Positions 31,408 through 40,800 of a stretch of DNA of 64,000 nt are shown piece by piece. Made by a program: the position numbers and the translations under genes. The stretch comes from UBA1660 sp964462035 (lineage in GTDB: Bacteria > Myxococcota_A > Polyangia > Polyangiales > Houyiibacteriaceae): assembly GCA_964462035.1 (NCBI GenBank), contig CAYXAP010000021.1, forward strand, positions 1 through 64,000, read 5' to 3'. The notes below the pieces were generated by a model. The model had not been told where the DNA came from, ran no database searches, and was given only the letters and a program-made list of their open reading frames with translations. Positions within the stretch are counted from its first letter, which is position 1, and each line of letters opens with the position of its first letter.

Positions 31408-32231
31408 TGCGACGACTCTGGATGGCGCTGCTCGCGCTCGTGGGCTGCACCGGCGACCTCGACCCCGCCTACCGGCTCGAACGAGTCCGGGTGCTCGCGG
31501 TTCAGACGACCGTCGAGGGCACGGACCGCCGCGCGACGCCGATGCCCGGAGAGACCGCGACGGTCCGCTGGTTGGTCGCCGACGCCACCGGCGAGGAGAC
31601 GCCGGTCCGGTGGCGGATGCGCATCTGCGCCAGCGAGGACTGTGGCTCCGGCGCGATCGCCGAAGAGGAAGGCACCGGCGTGCCCACGGTCACCTTCGCC
31701 GTTCCGGCGGGGACCACCGAGCCGCTCCATCTCGAAGGCGTCGGCTGCGCCGAGGGCGAGCTTCCGGAGTCGCCGCTCGATCGATGCGTCGGCGCCGACG
31801 TCCTCCCCGAGGTGGTCGAGGCATCGATCCCGGTCGCGCAGGGACCCGACGAGTGGAACGACAACCCCGCTCCGGCGGCGTTCGGGGTCACGATCGACGG
31901 TCGGCCCTGGGCGCCGGAGCCGCCGGACTGTGCGCTGACGGAGGCCGAGCCGGTGGTGATCGCCAGCGAGGAGCCCGTCGCCATCGCCTTCACCGTCGAC
32001 GAGGCCGAGCGGGAAGCGGAGGTGCCCTTCCTGCTCAGTCACCTCGTTACCGAGGGTGACCTCGACGCGCGCTTCGCCGTCCTCGATCCGGGCGAGCCGA
32101 CCGCGCCGCTCGAGCTGCCGTGGACGCCTTCGGTCGAGACGAGTGGCTGGCGCTCCGCCACGCACCTCTTCGTCGCGCGCGACGGGCTCGGCGGGGTCGC
32201 CTGGACCCGGCGCGTGGTCTGCGTTCGCTGA
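31407..32231 (+). CDS. Lipoprotein coupled to the TonB-dependent receptor
   Basis: A 274-residue lipoprotein with signal MRRLWMALLALVGCTG (lipobox LVGC). It has no long tether. The body looks all-beta with five to six Cys (RICASEDCGSG; GVGCAEGEL; DRCVGAD; PDCALTE), suggesting disulphide-bonded surface domains. Its ATG overlaps the receptor stop by 1 nt (TGATG), so the two products are probably made in fixed ratio. It may be the extracellular or periplasmic partner, like SusD-type or BtuG-type lipoproteins in function, but it shows no homology to those that I can see. Confidence 0.8.
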   Translation: MRRLWMALLALVGCTGDLDPAYRLERVRVLAVQTTVEGTDRRATPMPGETATVRWLVADATGEETPVRWRMRICASEDCGSGAIAEEEGTGVPTVTFAVPAGTTEPLHLEGVGCAEGELPESPLDRCVGADVLPEVVEASIPVAQGPDEWNDNPAPAAFGVTIDGRPWAPEPPDCALTEAEPVVIASEEPVAIAFTVDEAEREAEVPFLLSHLVTEGDLDARFAVLDPGEPTAPLELPWTPSVETSGWRSATHLFVARDGLGGVAWTRRVVCVR

Positions 32232-32235
32232 GCGC

Positions 32236-32553
32236 TCAGAGATCGTCGAGGAACGACTGCAGCTCGCCTTGCGCGTGAGCGTCGCCGGCGTTCCGCGCGC
32301 GCTGCAGGCCGCGCTCCGCCCAGTCCTTGGCGGCGTCGAGATCGTCGAGCTTCTCGGCGACCTGCGCCGCCATCAGATAGGTGGGCACGTAGTCTTCGAA
32401 ACGGTCGGCGACCTTCCCGAAGAGCTCGAGCGCCTTCGCGAGGTCCCCCTGCGAGCGGTGCTCCATCGCGTGGGCGTAGTGCACGAAGGGGTCGGTGCTC
32501 CCCTTCTCGATCATCGTCTCGAGCATGGCGAGACGCTTGGACGGCTCGGGCAT
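32236..32553 (-). CDS. Small TPR protein
   Basis: A 105-residue, all-helical protein made of about two tetratricopeptide units: DPFVHYAHAMEHRSQGDLAKA and the following YVPTYLMAAQVAEKLDDLDA / WAERGLQRARNAGD. It would act as a protein-protein adaptor in the cytoplasm. The start is the ATG at 32551-32553, which shares its A with the hpt stop (TGATG). A GTG one codon upstream is also open. It lies directly downstream of hpt and so forms a two-gene operon. Convergent with the lipoprotein gene; both stops fall within the palindrome CTGAGCGCTCAG (32228-32239). Confidence 0.8.
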   Translation of the reverse strand: MPEPSKRLAMLETMIEKGSTDPFVHYAHAMEHRSQGDLAKALELFGKVADRFEDYVPTYLMAAQVAEKLDDLDAAKDWAERGLQRARNAGDAHAQGELQSFLDDL

Positions 32554-33074
32554 CACTCTTCGCTCCGAACCACGCCGAGGTAGGGGAGGTTCCGGTAGAG
32601 CTGGTCGAAGTCGAGGCCGTAGCCGATGACGAACACGTCCTCGATGGTGAAGCCGAGGTAGTCGATGTCGATGTCCACGGTCGTCCGGGCCGGCTTGTGG
32701 AGCAGCGACGCCAGCTTCACCGACTTCGGCTTTCGGGTCGCGAGGTTCTCGAAGAGATACTCCATCGTCAGGCCGGTATCGACGATGTCCTCGACGACGA
32801 TGACGTGCTCGCCCTCGATGGCGCGCGTGAGGTCGCTGGTGATCTGCACCACGCCGGTGGAGGTCTCGCCCTCGTAGGAGCGCAGCCCGAGGAAGTCCAT
32901 GCGGCAGGGGATGTCGATGTGTCGGACCAGGTCCGCCGCGAACATGAAGCTGCCCTTGAGCACCGGGACGATGACGACCTCTTCGCCCGCGTAGTCCTTG
33001 CTGATCTGCTTCCCCATCTCTTCGACGCGCTTGGCGATCGTCTCGGCGTCGATGAGGGTGTCGATGGTCGTCAT
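32553..33074 (-). CDS. hpt: Hypoxanthine phosphoribosyltransferase
   Basis: A 173-residue purine-salvage enzyme that joins hypoxanthine (and often guanine) to PRPP to give IMP or GMP. VVIVPVLKGSFMFAADLVRH and FLGLRSYEG are typical of bacterial Hpt. VIVVEDIVDTGLTMEYL is the PRPP-binding loop with its two acidic residues, and YLGFTIEDVFVIGYGLDF holds the purine-contact region. The length matches the family (about 175-180). It is followed with a 1-nt overlap by the TPR gene. Its location 13 kb from purQL shows no direct operon link with de novo synthesis. Confidence 0.97.
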   Translation of the reverse strand: MTTIDTLIDAETIAKRVEEMGKQISKDYAGEEVVIVPVLKGSFMFAADLVRHIDIPCRMDFLGLRSYEGETSTGVVQITSDLTRAIEGEHVIVVEDIVDTGLTMEYLFENLATRKPKSVKLASLLHKPARTTVDIDIDYLGFTIEDVFVIGYGLDFDQLYRNLPYLGVVRSEE

Positions 33075-33122
33075 GCCGCGCCGTACGATCGAAGGGCGCT
33101 GGCTGTCAACGCTCGGCCTCGT

Positions 33123-33935
33123 TCAGGGACCCGAGACCCACCGGCTGGCGATGTCGATCGCCGCCCGAAAGACCTCCGGGAGCTGCGCCGTGGCCAGCGA
33201 GAGCGCCAGCAGCGCCGCCGCGATCCCGGTGGCTGCTCGGAGCGGCATGCCGGCGAAGAAGACCGGCACCTGCGGCGCGCTCCGCGCCAGGAGTCCGAGC
33301 GAGACCTCGACCGCGACGATCGCTGCGGCGGCGGGTGCCGCGATCGCCAGCGCGAAGGCGAGGGCCGACCCGGTCAGCTGGGCCGCGCCGAGCGCCAGGC
33401 TCTGTGCTCGCGGGGCCAGCTCGACCATGCCGACCGGGGCCACCTGCAGCCCCTCGGCGAAGGCGGCGAACGCGATCCGGTGGCCGCCGAGGCTCAGGAA
33501 GAGCGCGATGCCCATCAGCATGTGGAGGTCGCCGAGCGGGCTGGTTCGTTCGCCGGTGTTGGGGGCGATCACCTCGGACATCGACGCGCCGCGCCAGGTG
33601 TCGGTGAGCCGTCCGGCCCAGTCGAGCGCGAAGAAGGGCAGGGCGGTGGCGATCGCGAAGAGCGCACCGATCATCGCCTCGCGGAGCACCGCCACCGCGT
33701 AGCTGGCCCCACCGAGCTCCATCACGGCCACGCGAGCCTGTGGCAGCGCCAGCGGCGTGAGCGCGGCGGTGAGCGCCAGCACGAGCGCCGCACGGATCAT
33801 CGGCGGGGTCCGCCGTAGCGAGAGCCAGGGCGCGAGCACGGTCAGCGGCCCCACCCGCGCGGCCACCAGCCCACCGACGGCCAGGGTCTCCTGAACGGCG
33901 GCCTCTCCGCCGAGCAGCCGTAGCAGCGCCTCCAC
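33123..33935 (-). CDS. Type III secretion/flagellar export protein SctT/FliR family
   Basis: A 270-residue integral membrane protein of the SctT/FliR (EscT/YscT) family, one of the three core subunits (SctR, SctS, SctT) of the type III export gate. It has about six to eight hydrophobic helices. The family hallmark is the conserved charged stretch in the middle, FFALDWAGRLTDTWRGASMSE followed by NTGERTSPLGDLHMLMGIALFL. The length is normal (about 260). It stands alone: the neighbours are hpt and a lipoprotein gene on the other strand, and no other export gene is next to it. An SctS-like gene is 9.5 kb away. Flagellar and injectisome origin cannot be told apart here. Confidence 0.85.
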   Translation of the reverse strand: MEALLRLLGGEAAVQETLAVGGLVAARVGPLTVLAPWLSLRRTPPMIRAALVLALTAALTPLALPQARVAVMELGGASYAVAVLREAMIGALFAIATALPFFALDWAGRLTDTWRGASMSEVIAPNTGERTSPLGDLHMLMGIALFLSLGGHRIAFAAFAEGLQVAPVGMVELAPRAQSLALGAAQLTGSALAFALAIAAPAAAAIVAVEVSLGLLARSAPQVPVFFAGMPLRAATGIAAALLALSLATAQLPEVFRAAIDIASRWVSGP

Positions 33936-34044
33936 GGCGGGACTCTAGACCATCGTGGGCTCGTCGGGTGAAGAGCTCCCAATGCGGGGACGGTCGTCAG
34001 GAAACCACCTTCGGAGTGTGAGTGGGGCGTGTATTAATCCGGCC

Positions 34045-36984
34045 ATGCGCCACTCCCTTCGCCCCCTTCTCGCTCTCTCCCTGGTCGTCTCGGCCTGTGG
34101 TGATGACGACGGCACGATGACCGACGACGCGTTGGTCGACCTGGACATGGGGGACGACCGGGTGGACGGCGGGCCGGTCGACGGTGGCGCCGCGGACGCT
34201 GCCATGGCCGAAGACGGCGGTGGGGAAGACCCCTGGCCGACGACGCCGACCGATCTCCCCGGCCCGCCCGAGCCCGTGCTGGCCAACCCCGGCGATGTGC
34301 AGGTCGTCGAGACGAGCGGCGGCGACGCGGTCGCGCTCTTCCGCGCGCTGACCGCCGGCGAGCAGACCTACGTGGCGGCGTACGACGCCGACACGACCGC
34401 CTGGGAGAGTCCCCGACTCGTGCCCGGCCGCGAAGCCCACATCGCGTCGAGCGGGGCGAGCGCCATGCTGGTCTACACCGACTGCGAGGGGAGTCGCTGC
34501 GGCAACCCGGGCGCCGATCTCTTCGCGGAGCGATACACCGAGGCCGACGGCTGGGGAGCGGTCATGCAGGTCGACGATCTCGATCCCGGGTCGCCCTACG
34601 CGTCGATGGTCGACACGCGTATCAGCTACCCCTTCGTCGTCGGCGACGGAGCCGGCGGCTTCCTCGTCGCGTGGAACATCCAGGGGTCGACGTTGAGCCT
34701 CTTCCGCGAATACACCGACGACGCCTGGCAGACGGAGCTCGGCCGCAGTGGGGGTGTGACGCAGCCCGGGTACTTCTTCATCGGCCACGCGCCCCGTCGC
34801 TACGTCGGGCTGCACAATCAGGACGCCGGCAAGACCGAGTCGATCGTCGATGGGGTGCTGACCGAGGGCACGCCGCCGAGCGGGGCCCTCGGGGACACGG
34901 TGGGCGCGATCAACGGCGACCGGGCCATCTTCGCCACCCACCGCGGCGTGCTGATGGAAGCCGAATGGACCGGCGCCGCGTACACGTGGTCGGAGGTCCC
35001 GACGCCCGATGCGCGGCAGCAGGACCAGGTGATGCTCGCGAGCGACGGCACCCACGAGATCTGGCCGCACTGGGTCGGGACCTCGGCCTCCGTCGGCTAC
35101 CGCCTCTACACCCAGGCGTTCGTTCGTCACGACACCAGCGGCGACGGGAGCGGGACCTACGGGTGGACCGAGATCACCGTCCGCGACGAGAGCGCGAGCG
35201 ACACCCACACGGTGCCCTGCGGTGTCTTGCCCCTGGACGAAGGTGCGCTCGTGTTGCTCTGGGAGGGCGACGCGACGATTCGCGACGACCAGCCCTGGTC
35301 GCTGCTCGCGGTTCGCATCGGCTTCGACGCCAACGACGCCATCGTCGTCTCCGAGCCGACCACCCTGGCGACCGTGACCAGCGTCGAGCGAGAGGCTCGG
35401 GAGATCCCCGTGGCCGCCGTCCGGGACGGCTCTGCGATTCGCATCGCCTGGCTCGACCCGGGCCTCGGGCTCCGGCAGGTCGCCGCGACCGACGCGCCCG
35501 CCATGGCGGGCGCCGGCATCGACGCCGATGCGGCGACGTCCGCGGTCGCCGACGGTCGCTTCGGATCGGCCCCCAGCGTCGTCGACCTCGACGGTGCCCG
35601 GCTCGCGTTCGGCGACTTCAGCACCACGGAGGCCGAGGTCGCGCTCGTCGACGGTGCGGGCGGCCGTTTCACCGCGCTCGAGAGCACCGTGCCGGCGGAG
35701 TGGCGGCGCAGCGCCGGTCGCCCCGAGGCCGTCGGCTCCGACGTGCGCGTGCTCTGGCAACAGGCATTTCTCGACTCGCGCATCGTGACGGGGCTCCGCG
35801 TGGATGGGTCCACGTGGACCACCGAGCTCGTCGCGCCGGCCACCTTCGATGGACGAGGGCAGGTCGTCGCCGTCGACGCCGACGATGTCGCGTTCGCGAC
35901 GTTCCGCGACGCCGGTGGGAGCACGCTCCCGGAGTCCATCCGGCTCTCCCATCGGGCCGCCGACGGGACGCTGACGGAGCGGGACGTGATGGGCACGGGA
36001 GACTGGATCCGGGACTTCCAGATCCAAGCCTTCGGTGGCGGATTCGTCGCAACCTGGCTCGAGCGCGTGGGCACCGACGGCACCGTCCGCTGGAGCGCCT
36101 ACTCGGGTGGTGCGTGGAGCGCGCCCGCGACGCTGGCGACCAACGCACTCAGCCAGCTCGAGAGCGGCCGCTCGCCGCTGGGGAGCAGCGCCGGCGAGGA
36201 CGCCGTCGTCGTGTATTGGTATGGCGCGGACGACCTCCAGGCTTCGGTGCTCACCGATCTGGGCACCGGCTTCGGTGCGCCCACTGCGATGCGCAGCACC
36301 ACCACGGACGCGGTGGCGCGGATGGAGAGCGCGAGCGGTGCCGCGGGCATCGCTCTGGTCTGGCGGGAGGAGAACGGCTCCGCGGAGACGACCTACGCGG
36401 CGCGCGTGTTCGCGGGCGGCTCCTGGGGCGACGTCACCACGCCCTTCGAGAGCCTGACGGATGGGCCGGACTTCTACGCGTTGACCGCGACGGAAGCCGG
36501 GTTCGCCCTTGGCTACGCCGATGGCTCCGGGGTCTGGGTCGCACAGTGGGACGGCTCCAGCTGGACGGCGGAGTCGCCGCTCATGAGCGATGGCTTCGAC
36601 GCCTACTCCGTGGCGCTCCTCTCGTCGGCCGCCGGTCTACGGGTTCTCGCCGTCGACGAGACCGCCGGGACCCTCGACCACGCGCTCTTCGACGGGAGCT
36701 GGGGCTCCGCGGGGTCGGAGTCGCTCGGCGGCCGCAACGTCGACCTCGAAGAGAACGGCGAGGCCGCCGCCATCAACGACGCTGGTGAGGTCGCGCTCCT
36801 CTCCCGTGGTGACGAGGGCGATGCTTCGCTCGAGCTCTGGGTCCTGGGCGACTCCCTCGTCCGTCACGAGCTGGGTGACGGCTACGGTGGCGTTCCGGGG
36901 GTGGCGCCGAACGATCGGTTCCTCGTGCTCTTCCAGCGTGAGGATGCCGGCACCGTATCGCTCCGGGCACGCGCCGGATTCTAG
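34045..36984 (+). CDS. Large lipoprotein with propeller-like repeats
   Basis: A 979-residue predicted lipoprotein. The signal MRHSLRPLLALSLVVSACGD has lipobox VSAC and is followed by an Asp-rich tether (DDDGTMTDDALVDLDMGDDR) typical of this genome's surface lipoproteins. The body is built from repeated beta-modules, each with aromatic W and G/S turns (for example WSAYSGGAWSAPATLA; VAQWDGSSWTAESPL), suggesting one or more beta-propellers of the BNR or FG-GAP kind. No catalytic motif is visible. The ATG at 34045 follows a TATTAAT box (34032-34038) that could be its -10. Its stop overlaps that of the next gene as CTAG (36981-36984). Confidence 0.75.
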   Translation: MRHSLRPLLALSLVVSACGDDDGTMTDDALVDLDMGDDRVDGGPVDGGAADAAMAEDGGGEDPWPTTPTDLPGPPEPVLANPGDVQVVETSGGDAVALFRALTAGEQTYVAAYDADTTAWESPRLVPGREAHIASSGASAMLVYTDCEGSRCGNPGADLFAERYTEADGWGAVMQVDDLDPGSPYASMVDTRISYPFVVGDGAGGFLVAWNIQGSTLSLFREYTDDAWQTELGRSGGVTQPGYFFIGHAPRRYVGLHNQDAGKTESIVDGVLTEGTPPSGALGDTVGAINGDRAIFATHRGVLMEAEWTGAAYTWSEVPTPDARQQDQVMLASDGTHEIWPHWVGTSASVGYRLYTQAFVRHDTSGDGSGTYGWTEITVRDESASDTHTVPCGVLPLDEGALVLLWEGDATIRDDQPWSLLAVRIGFDANDAIVVSEPTTLATVTSVEREAREIPVAAVRDGSAIRIAWLDPGLGLRQVAATDAPAMAGAGIDADAATSAVADGRFGSAPSVVDLDGARLAFGDFSTTEAEVALVDGAGGRFTALESTVPAEWRRSAGRPEAVGSDVRVLWQQAFLDSRIVTGLRVDGSTWTTELVAPATFDGRGQVVAVDADDVAFATFRDAGGSTLPESIRLSHRAADGTLTERDVMGTGDWIRDFQIQAFGGGFVATWLERVGTDGTVRWSAYSGGAWSAPATLATNALSQLESGRSPLGSSAGEDAVVVYWYGADDLQASVLTDLGTGFGAPTAMRSTTTDAVARMESASGAAGIALVWREENGSAETTYAARVFAGGSWGDVTTPFESLTDGPDFYALTATEAGFALGYADGSGVWVAQWDGSSWTAESPLMSDGFDAYSVALLSSAAGLRVLAVDETAGTLDHALFDGSWGSAGSESLGGRNVDLEENGEAAAINDAGEVALLSRGDEGDASLELWVLGDSLVRHELGDGYGGVPGVAPNDRFLVLFQREDAGTVSLRARAGF

Positions 36985-38174
36985 GGAGCGACCGGAACGG
37001 CGACCCAACCGGTGAAGGTCGAGCGCAGCTCGCTCAGGCGGAACCCGTCCGTCTGAGGGGGTGCGTTCCAGATGGTGACGTCGGCGGGACCGCTCAGCGC
37101 GAGGGTGTCGCGGTCATCGAAGACGAGCGTCCAGCGCGCTTCGCTCGCTTCCCAGACCTCGACCAGCGCGCGCGTGCCCACCGTCGAGAGATCGAGCTCG
37201 CCGCCGGCGGACGAGAGCTCGGGGATGGCGCCGGGAACGGGGGCGACGAGGGACGCGACGGCCTCGCCCTGCGCTGCACGGACGACGGCCACCGATTCGG
37301 CGCCATCGTCACGGCTGGCGTGGGTCACCGCCCAGCGGCGCGAGCCCTCGAACTCGCCCATCGCCGCCGGCAGCAGGAACTCGGTCTGGCCGTCGTGTGC
37401 GCCGAAGAAGAGGATGGCCGAGCCGAGGCCCACGCCAGGTACGCCGACCACGCGATCGATGCCGGGGACGGAGCCCGGGAGCTCGATCTCCAGAGCGGCC
37501 AGCTCGCTCGAGGGGAGGGGCTCCAGATCGACCGTGTCGGCGGAGAGCCCCGAGGCCATGACGGTGTCCGAGAGCGCGAAGGACAACGGCGTCACCACGT
37601 CGTCGGCGATGCCGGGCGTTCCCATGTCGTCGACGGCTTCGATCTGGGCGAAGAAGCGGGTGGGCACGCCCGGCATCGCCGTCCCTTCGAAGAAGCAAGC
37701 TCCGATGCCCTCACAGGTCGCGACGGGCGCGCGGAGAGCGATGCGCTCCCCCTCGGCCGCCACACCGACGCGGGTCCGCAGGACGGCGCCGGCCGGGACC
37801 TCGAAACCGTCCAGCCCCGAGACCGAGCCCGCCACGTTGCCGAACGTGGCCGAAGGGCGTCGCATCGCGACGGTCACCACCTCGGCGCCGGTACCGACGT
37901 AGGCCATGGTGGCGTAGCCCGAAGCGCTGACCTCGATGCGGTCGGCGGTCTCCCCATCGACCACGATCGAACCGTCCGCGGCGGTCGCGCCTACCTCGAT
38001 CCCGTCTACGGTCACCACCGCTCCCCCGATCGGTGACTCATCGGTCTGATCGTGCACCGTGATCGTGACGCTGCCGGCGAACGTTCCGCGGTACCCTCCG
38101 CCGGCCACGACGGGAGCGTCGTCCGGAGAGCCAGTGCACCCGAAGAGCAGACAGATGAAGCAAAGCGCCCGCAT
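36981..38174 (-). CDS. Lipoprotein with carboxypeptidase-regulatory-like beta domain
   Basis: A 397-residue lipoprotein, signal MRALCFICLLFGCTG (lipobox LFGC). Residues about 30-100 (TITVHDQTDESPIGGAVVTV ... ADGSIVVDGETADRIEVSASGY) form a CarboxypepD_reg/PEGA-like beta-sandwich domain, as found at the start of many surface proteins. The rest is all-beta without known motifs. Cys pair CEGIGAC is present mid-protein. The ATG at 38172-38174 is used; eight more codons are open upstream. It is convergent with the propeller lipoprotein, sharing a CTAG at the two stops, and divergent from the regulator at 38259 with an 84-bp shared promoter region. Confidence 0.75.
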   Translation of the reverse strand: MRALCFICLLFGCTGSPDDAPVVAGGGYRGTFAGSVTITVHDQTDESPIGGAVVTVDGIEVGATAADGSIVVDGETADRIEVSASGYATMAYVGTGAEVVTVAMRRPSATFGNVAGSVSGLDGFEVPAGAVLRTRVGVAAEGERIALRAPVATCEGIGACFFEGTAMPGVPTRFFAQIEAVDDMGTPGIADDVVTPLSFALSDTVMASGLSADTVDLEPLPSSELAALEIELPGSVPGIDRVVGVPGVGLGSAILFFGAHDGQTEFLLPAAMGEFEGSRRWAVTHASRDDGAESVAVVRAAQGEAVASLVAPVPGAIPELSSAGGELDLSTVGTRALVEVWEASEARWTLVFDDRDTLALSGPADVTIWNAPPQTDGFRLSELRSTFTGWVAVPVAP

Positions 38175-38258
38175 GGGGGGGCAAGCTAGCACGCGCATTC
38201 ACACACCGACATGCGGTCCTCTCTCGTTCATGGGGGGTCGGGCGGTCCATCGACTCCG

Positions 38259-40796
38259 ATGACCCGCTTCGGTCCACCGCCCGTGCTCACACCGCTCTTC
38301 GGGCGTGAATCCGAGCGGTCTCGTCTCTCCGCATCGCTCGGCACCGAGGCGCTCACGACGCTCACCGGCCCACCGGGCATCGGCAAGACTCGGCTCGCCG
38401 TCGAGGCCCACCGCGAGTGGGCCGATGGGCCAGCGGCCTGGGTCGACGCGTCGGCCATCACCAGCGCCGATGAGCTCTGCGCGTCGGTCGCCGACTCGCT
38501 CGGGATGCGGCTCAGCTGGATCGACCTGGGCGACCCGGTGATGGAGCTCGCCTACGCGCTCGATACCCGAGGGCCACTCCTGCTCGTCGTGGACGAAGCC
38601 GAGGGCGCGGTCGGCGCGCTCGCCGAGATCGTCCCGCGCTGGGCCGCCGCCGCGCCGGCCATGCGCGTGCTGGTGACGAGTCGCGCCCGCATCGGCATCG
38701 CGGGCGAGTCGCTCGTCGAAGTCGGGCCGCTCGCCACGGAGTCCGGAGAGGAGAACGCGGGGTTGCAGTTGGTCCTGCAGCACGCCGGCACGCCGCTGCC
38801 GACCGAGCCCGCCGAACGCGCCGCGCTCGAGCAGCTCGTCCGTGCGCTCGATGGCGTCCCGCTGGCGCTCGAGCTGGTCGCGTCTCGGCTGCGCGTGCTC
38901 TCGCCCACCGAGATGCTCGAGCGCTTCGCCGCGCGGGGGCTGAGCGCGATCGAGACCCGCCATGGTCGCCGCTCGCCGCTCCACGATGCGCTGCGAGACT
39001 CCTGGCTGCGACTCGAGCTCGCCGAGCAGCAGGCCTTGGCACGCTGCGCCATGTTCGTCGGCGCCTTCGACACGGCCGCCGCCGAAGCCGTCCTCGGGCC
39101 CGACGCCGTCGATCTGCTCCACACCCTGCGCGACCACTCGCTGCTCGCTCGCAGTGGTCATCGCCATCGGCTCTACACGCCGGTGCGTGCCTTCGCGGCC
39201 GAACGGCTCGACGACCTCGAGCTCCGCGAGTCGACGGCGCGCGCGTACGTCGACCACTATGCGGTGCTCTCGCGGACGCAGGTCGCCGCGCTGCGTGGTG
39301 CCCAGCGTGGCGAGGCGCTCTCGGCGCTCACGGATGCGCTCGACCAGCTGCGAGCGGCGTGGCGACTCGCCGAGACGGGCCAGAAGCACGATCTCACGCT
39401 GGCCATCGCCGAGGTACTGGTCGAGCGCGGGCCGGCCGAGTCGGCGCTCGAGCTGCTCGACGCGATGCCGGCGGATCCGAGCCTCGCCTTCGCCCGCGCG
39501 CGGGTGCTGGAGGTGTCGGGGCGGATCGACGAGGCGCTCACGGCTCTCGAAGAGGCGGCTGATGCGCTGACCGATCCGGTCGAGCTCACGCTGTGTTTCG
39601 CGCGGCGGGCCGCCTGCGAGCTGGCGCGGGGCAACGTGGACCCGGCCGTCGCCCACGCGGAGCGCGCACTCGAGCTCGCTCCAGAGAGCGACCCATCGCG
39701 GGTCGAGGCGTGTCGGCAGCGGGCCATCGTCGCCCATGCGCGCGGGGAGCTCGATACCGCGGCCACGCACTACGAGCAGGGGCGTCGACTCGCCGAGTCG
39801 CTCTCGCTGCCTCAGCGCGCGGCGCAGTTCCGATCCGACATCGGCGCGGTCCGTCTTCAGGAGCGTCGCTTCGACGAGGCGCGCGAGCACTACCAGGCCG
39901 CGGTCGAGTCGCTCGACGCGGCACTCGCACCGGTCGCGCTCGGCCTCGCGGAGGGCAACCTCGCGATCTTGGAGCAGGAGCTCGGCCAGCTCGAGCGAGC
40001 CGCGGAGCTCCACGCGCGCGGCATCGCACGTCTGCGAGCCGTTGGACACCGGCTCTACGTCGCTCATCTCTCTGGCTACGCCGGCGCCGTCGAACACGAG
40101 CGCGGCGATTTGGAGGCCGCCATCCCGCTCTACGATCAGGCCCTCGATGGGTTGCGCAGGGTGGGCGATCAGCGGCTCACGGCGGTGGTCGCAGCCCTCC
40201 GCGGGGCGGCCGAGGCCGAGCGAGGCAGGGTCGCAGCGGCGAACGAAGCGTTCGGTGAGGCGACCGATGCGCTCGAGCGCATCGAAGACCCGGGCGTCCA
40301 CCGGGCGGTGTCGCTTCATCGACTGCACCTGACGCTCACCGAGGACTCCGTCGGGGCGCGACCGGAGGCGGTCGCGGCCCTCGAGGCGGCGATGGAAGCC
40401 GAGAGCGTGAGCCCGTCGGACGACGCGCGCATCGCCATGCGTCTCCTCGATCGCCGGCTGGGCCGTGGGGCGCTGACCCTTTCGGTGCCGGACGGTCGGG
40501 TCACCTTGCCCGATGGAACCGTGCTCGACCTCGCGAGCCGCGCCGCGCTCTGGCAGATCGTCGTCGGCCTCGGGCGCGCCCACGCCGAGGGCGTGGCCCT
40601 CGACTCCCACGACCTGCTCGAGCTGGGTTGGCCGGGAGAGTCGGTCAACGTCCAGTCAGGGCTCAATCGCGTGAAGGTCGCGCTCAGTACGCTACGCAAG
40701 CTGGGGCTCCGGGAAGTCTTGGTGCGGGGGGAGGGGGGCTATCGTTTCGATCCCGACATCCCGGTCGCCGTGAAGGGCGCGGCCAGGGAGGAGTGA
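38259..40796 (+). CDS. STAND-like ATPase/TPR transcriptional regulator with C-terminal winged helix
   Basis: An 845-residue signal-responsive regulator. The N-terminus is an NB-ARC/AfsR-like NTPase: P-loop GPPGIGKTRLA (about 37-47), Walker B LLLVVDEAEG, sensor VLVTSRARIG and the DGVPLALELVASRLR signature. Residues about 330-740 are TPR repeats (for example AIVAHARGELDTAATHYEQG; YAGAVEHERGDLEAAIPLYD). The last about 100 residues resemble an OmpR/PhoB-type winged helix (VALDSHDLLELGWPGESV, LNRVKVALSTLRKLG, VRGEGGYRFDP). In SARP/AfsR proteins the DNA-binding domain is N-terminal; here it is at the far end. The ATG at 38259 is preferred to one 16 codons upstream because the regulator core starts there. 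Target genes are unknown. Confidence 0.85.
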   Translation: MTRFGPPPVLTPLFGRESERSRLSASLGTEALTTLTGPPGIGKTRLAVEAHREWADGPAAWVDASAITSADELCASVADSLGMRLSWIDLGDPVMELAYALDTRGPLLLVVDEAEGAVGALAEIVPRWAAAAPAMRVLVTSRARIGIAGESLVEVGPLATESGEENAGLQLVLQHAGTPLPTEPAERAALEQLVRALDGVPLALELVASRLRVLSPTEMLERFAARGLSAIETRHGRRSPLHDALRDSWLRLELAEQQALARCAMFVGAFDTAAAEAVLGPDAVDLLHTLRDHSLLARSGHRHRLYTPVRAFAAERLDDLELRESTARAYVDHYAVLSRTQVAALRGAQRGEALSALTDALDQLRAAWRLAETGQKHDLTLAIAEVLVERGPAESALELLDAMPADPSLAFARARVLEVSGRIDEALTALEEAADALTDPVELTLCFARRAACELARGNVDPAVAHAERALELAPESDPSRVEACRQRAIVAHARGELDTAATHYEQGRRLAESLSLPQRAAQFRSDIGAVRLQERRFDEAREHYQAAVESLDAALAPVALGLAEGNLAILEQELGQLERAAELHARGIARLRAVGHRLYVAHLSGYAGAVEHERGDLEAAIPLYDQALDGLRRVGDQRLTAVVAALRGAAEAERGRVAAANEAFGEATDALERIEDPGVHRAVSLHRLHLTLTEDSVGARPEAVAALEAAMEAESVSPSDDARIAMRLLDRRLGRGALTLSVPDGRVTLPDGTVLDLASRAALWQIVVGLGRAHAEGVALDSHDLLELGWPGESVNVQSGLNRVKVALSTLRKLGLREVLVRGEGGYRFDPDIPVAVKGAAREE

Positions 40797-40800
40797 AAAG

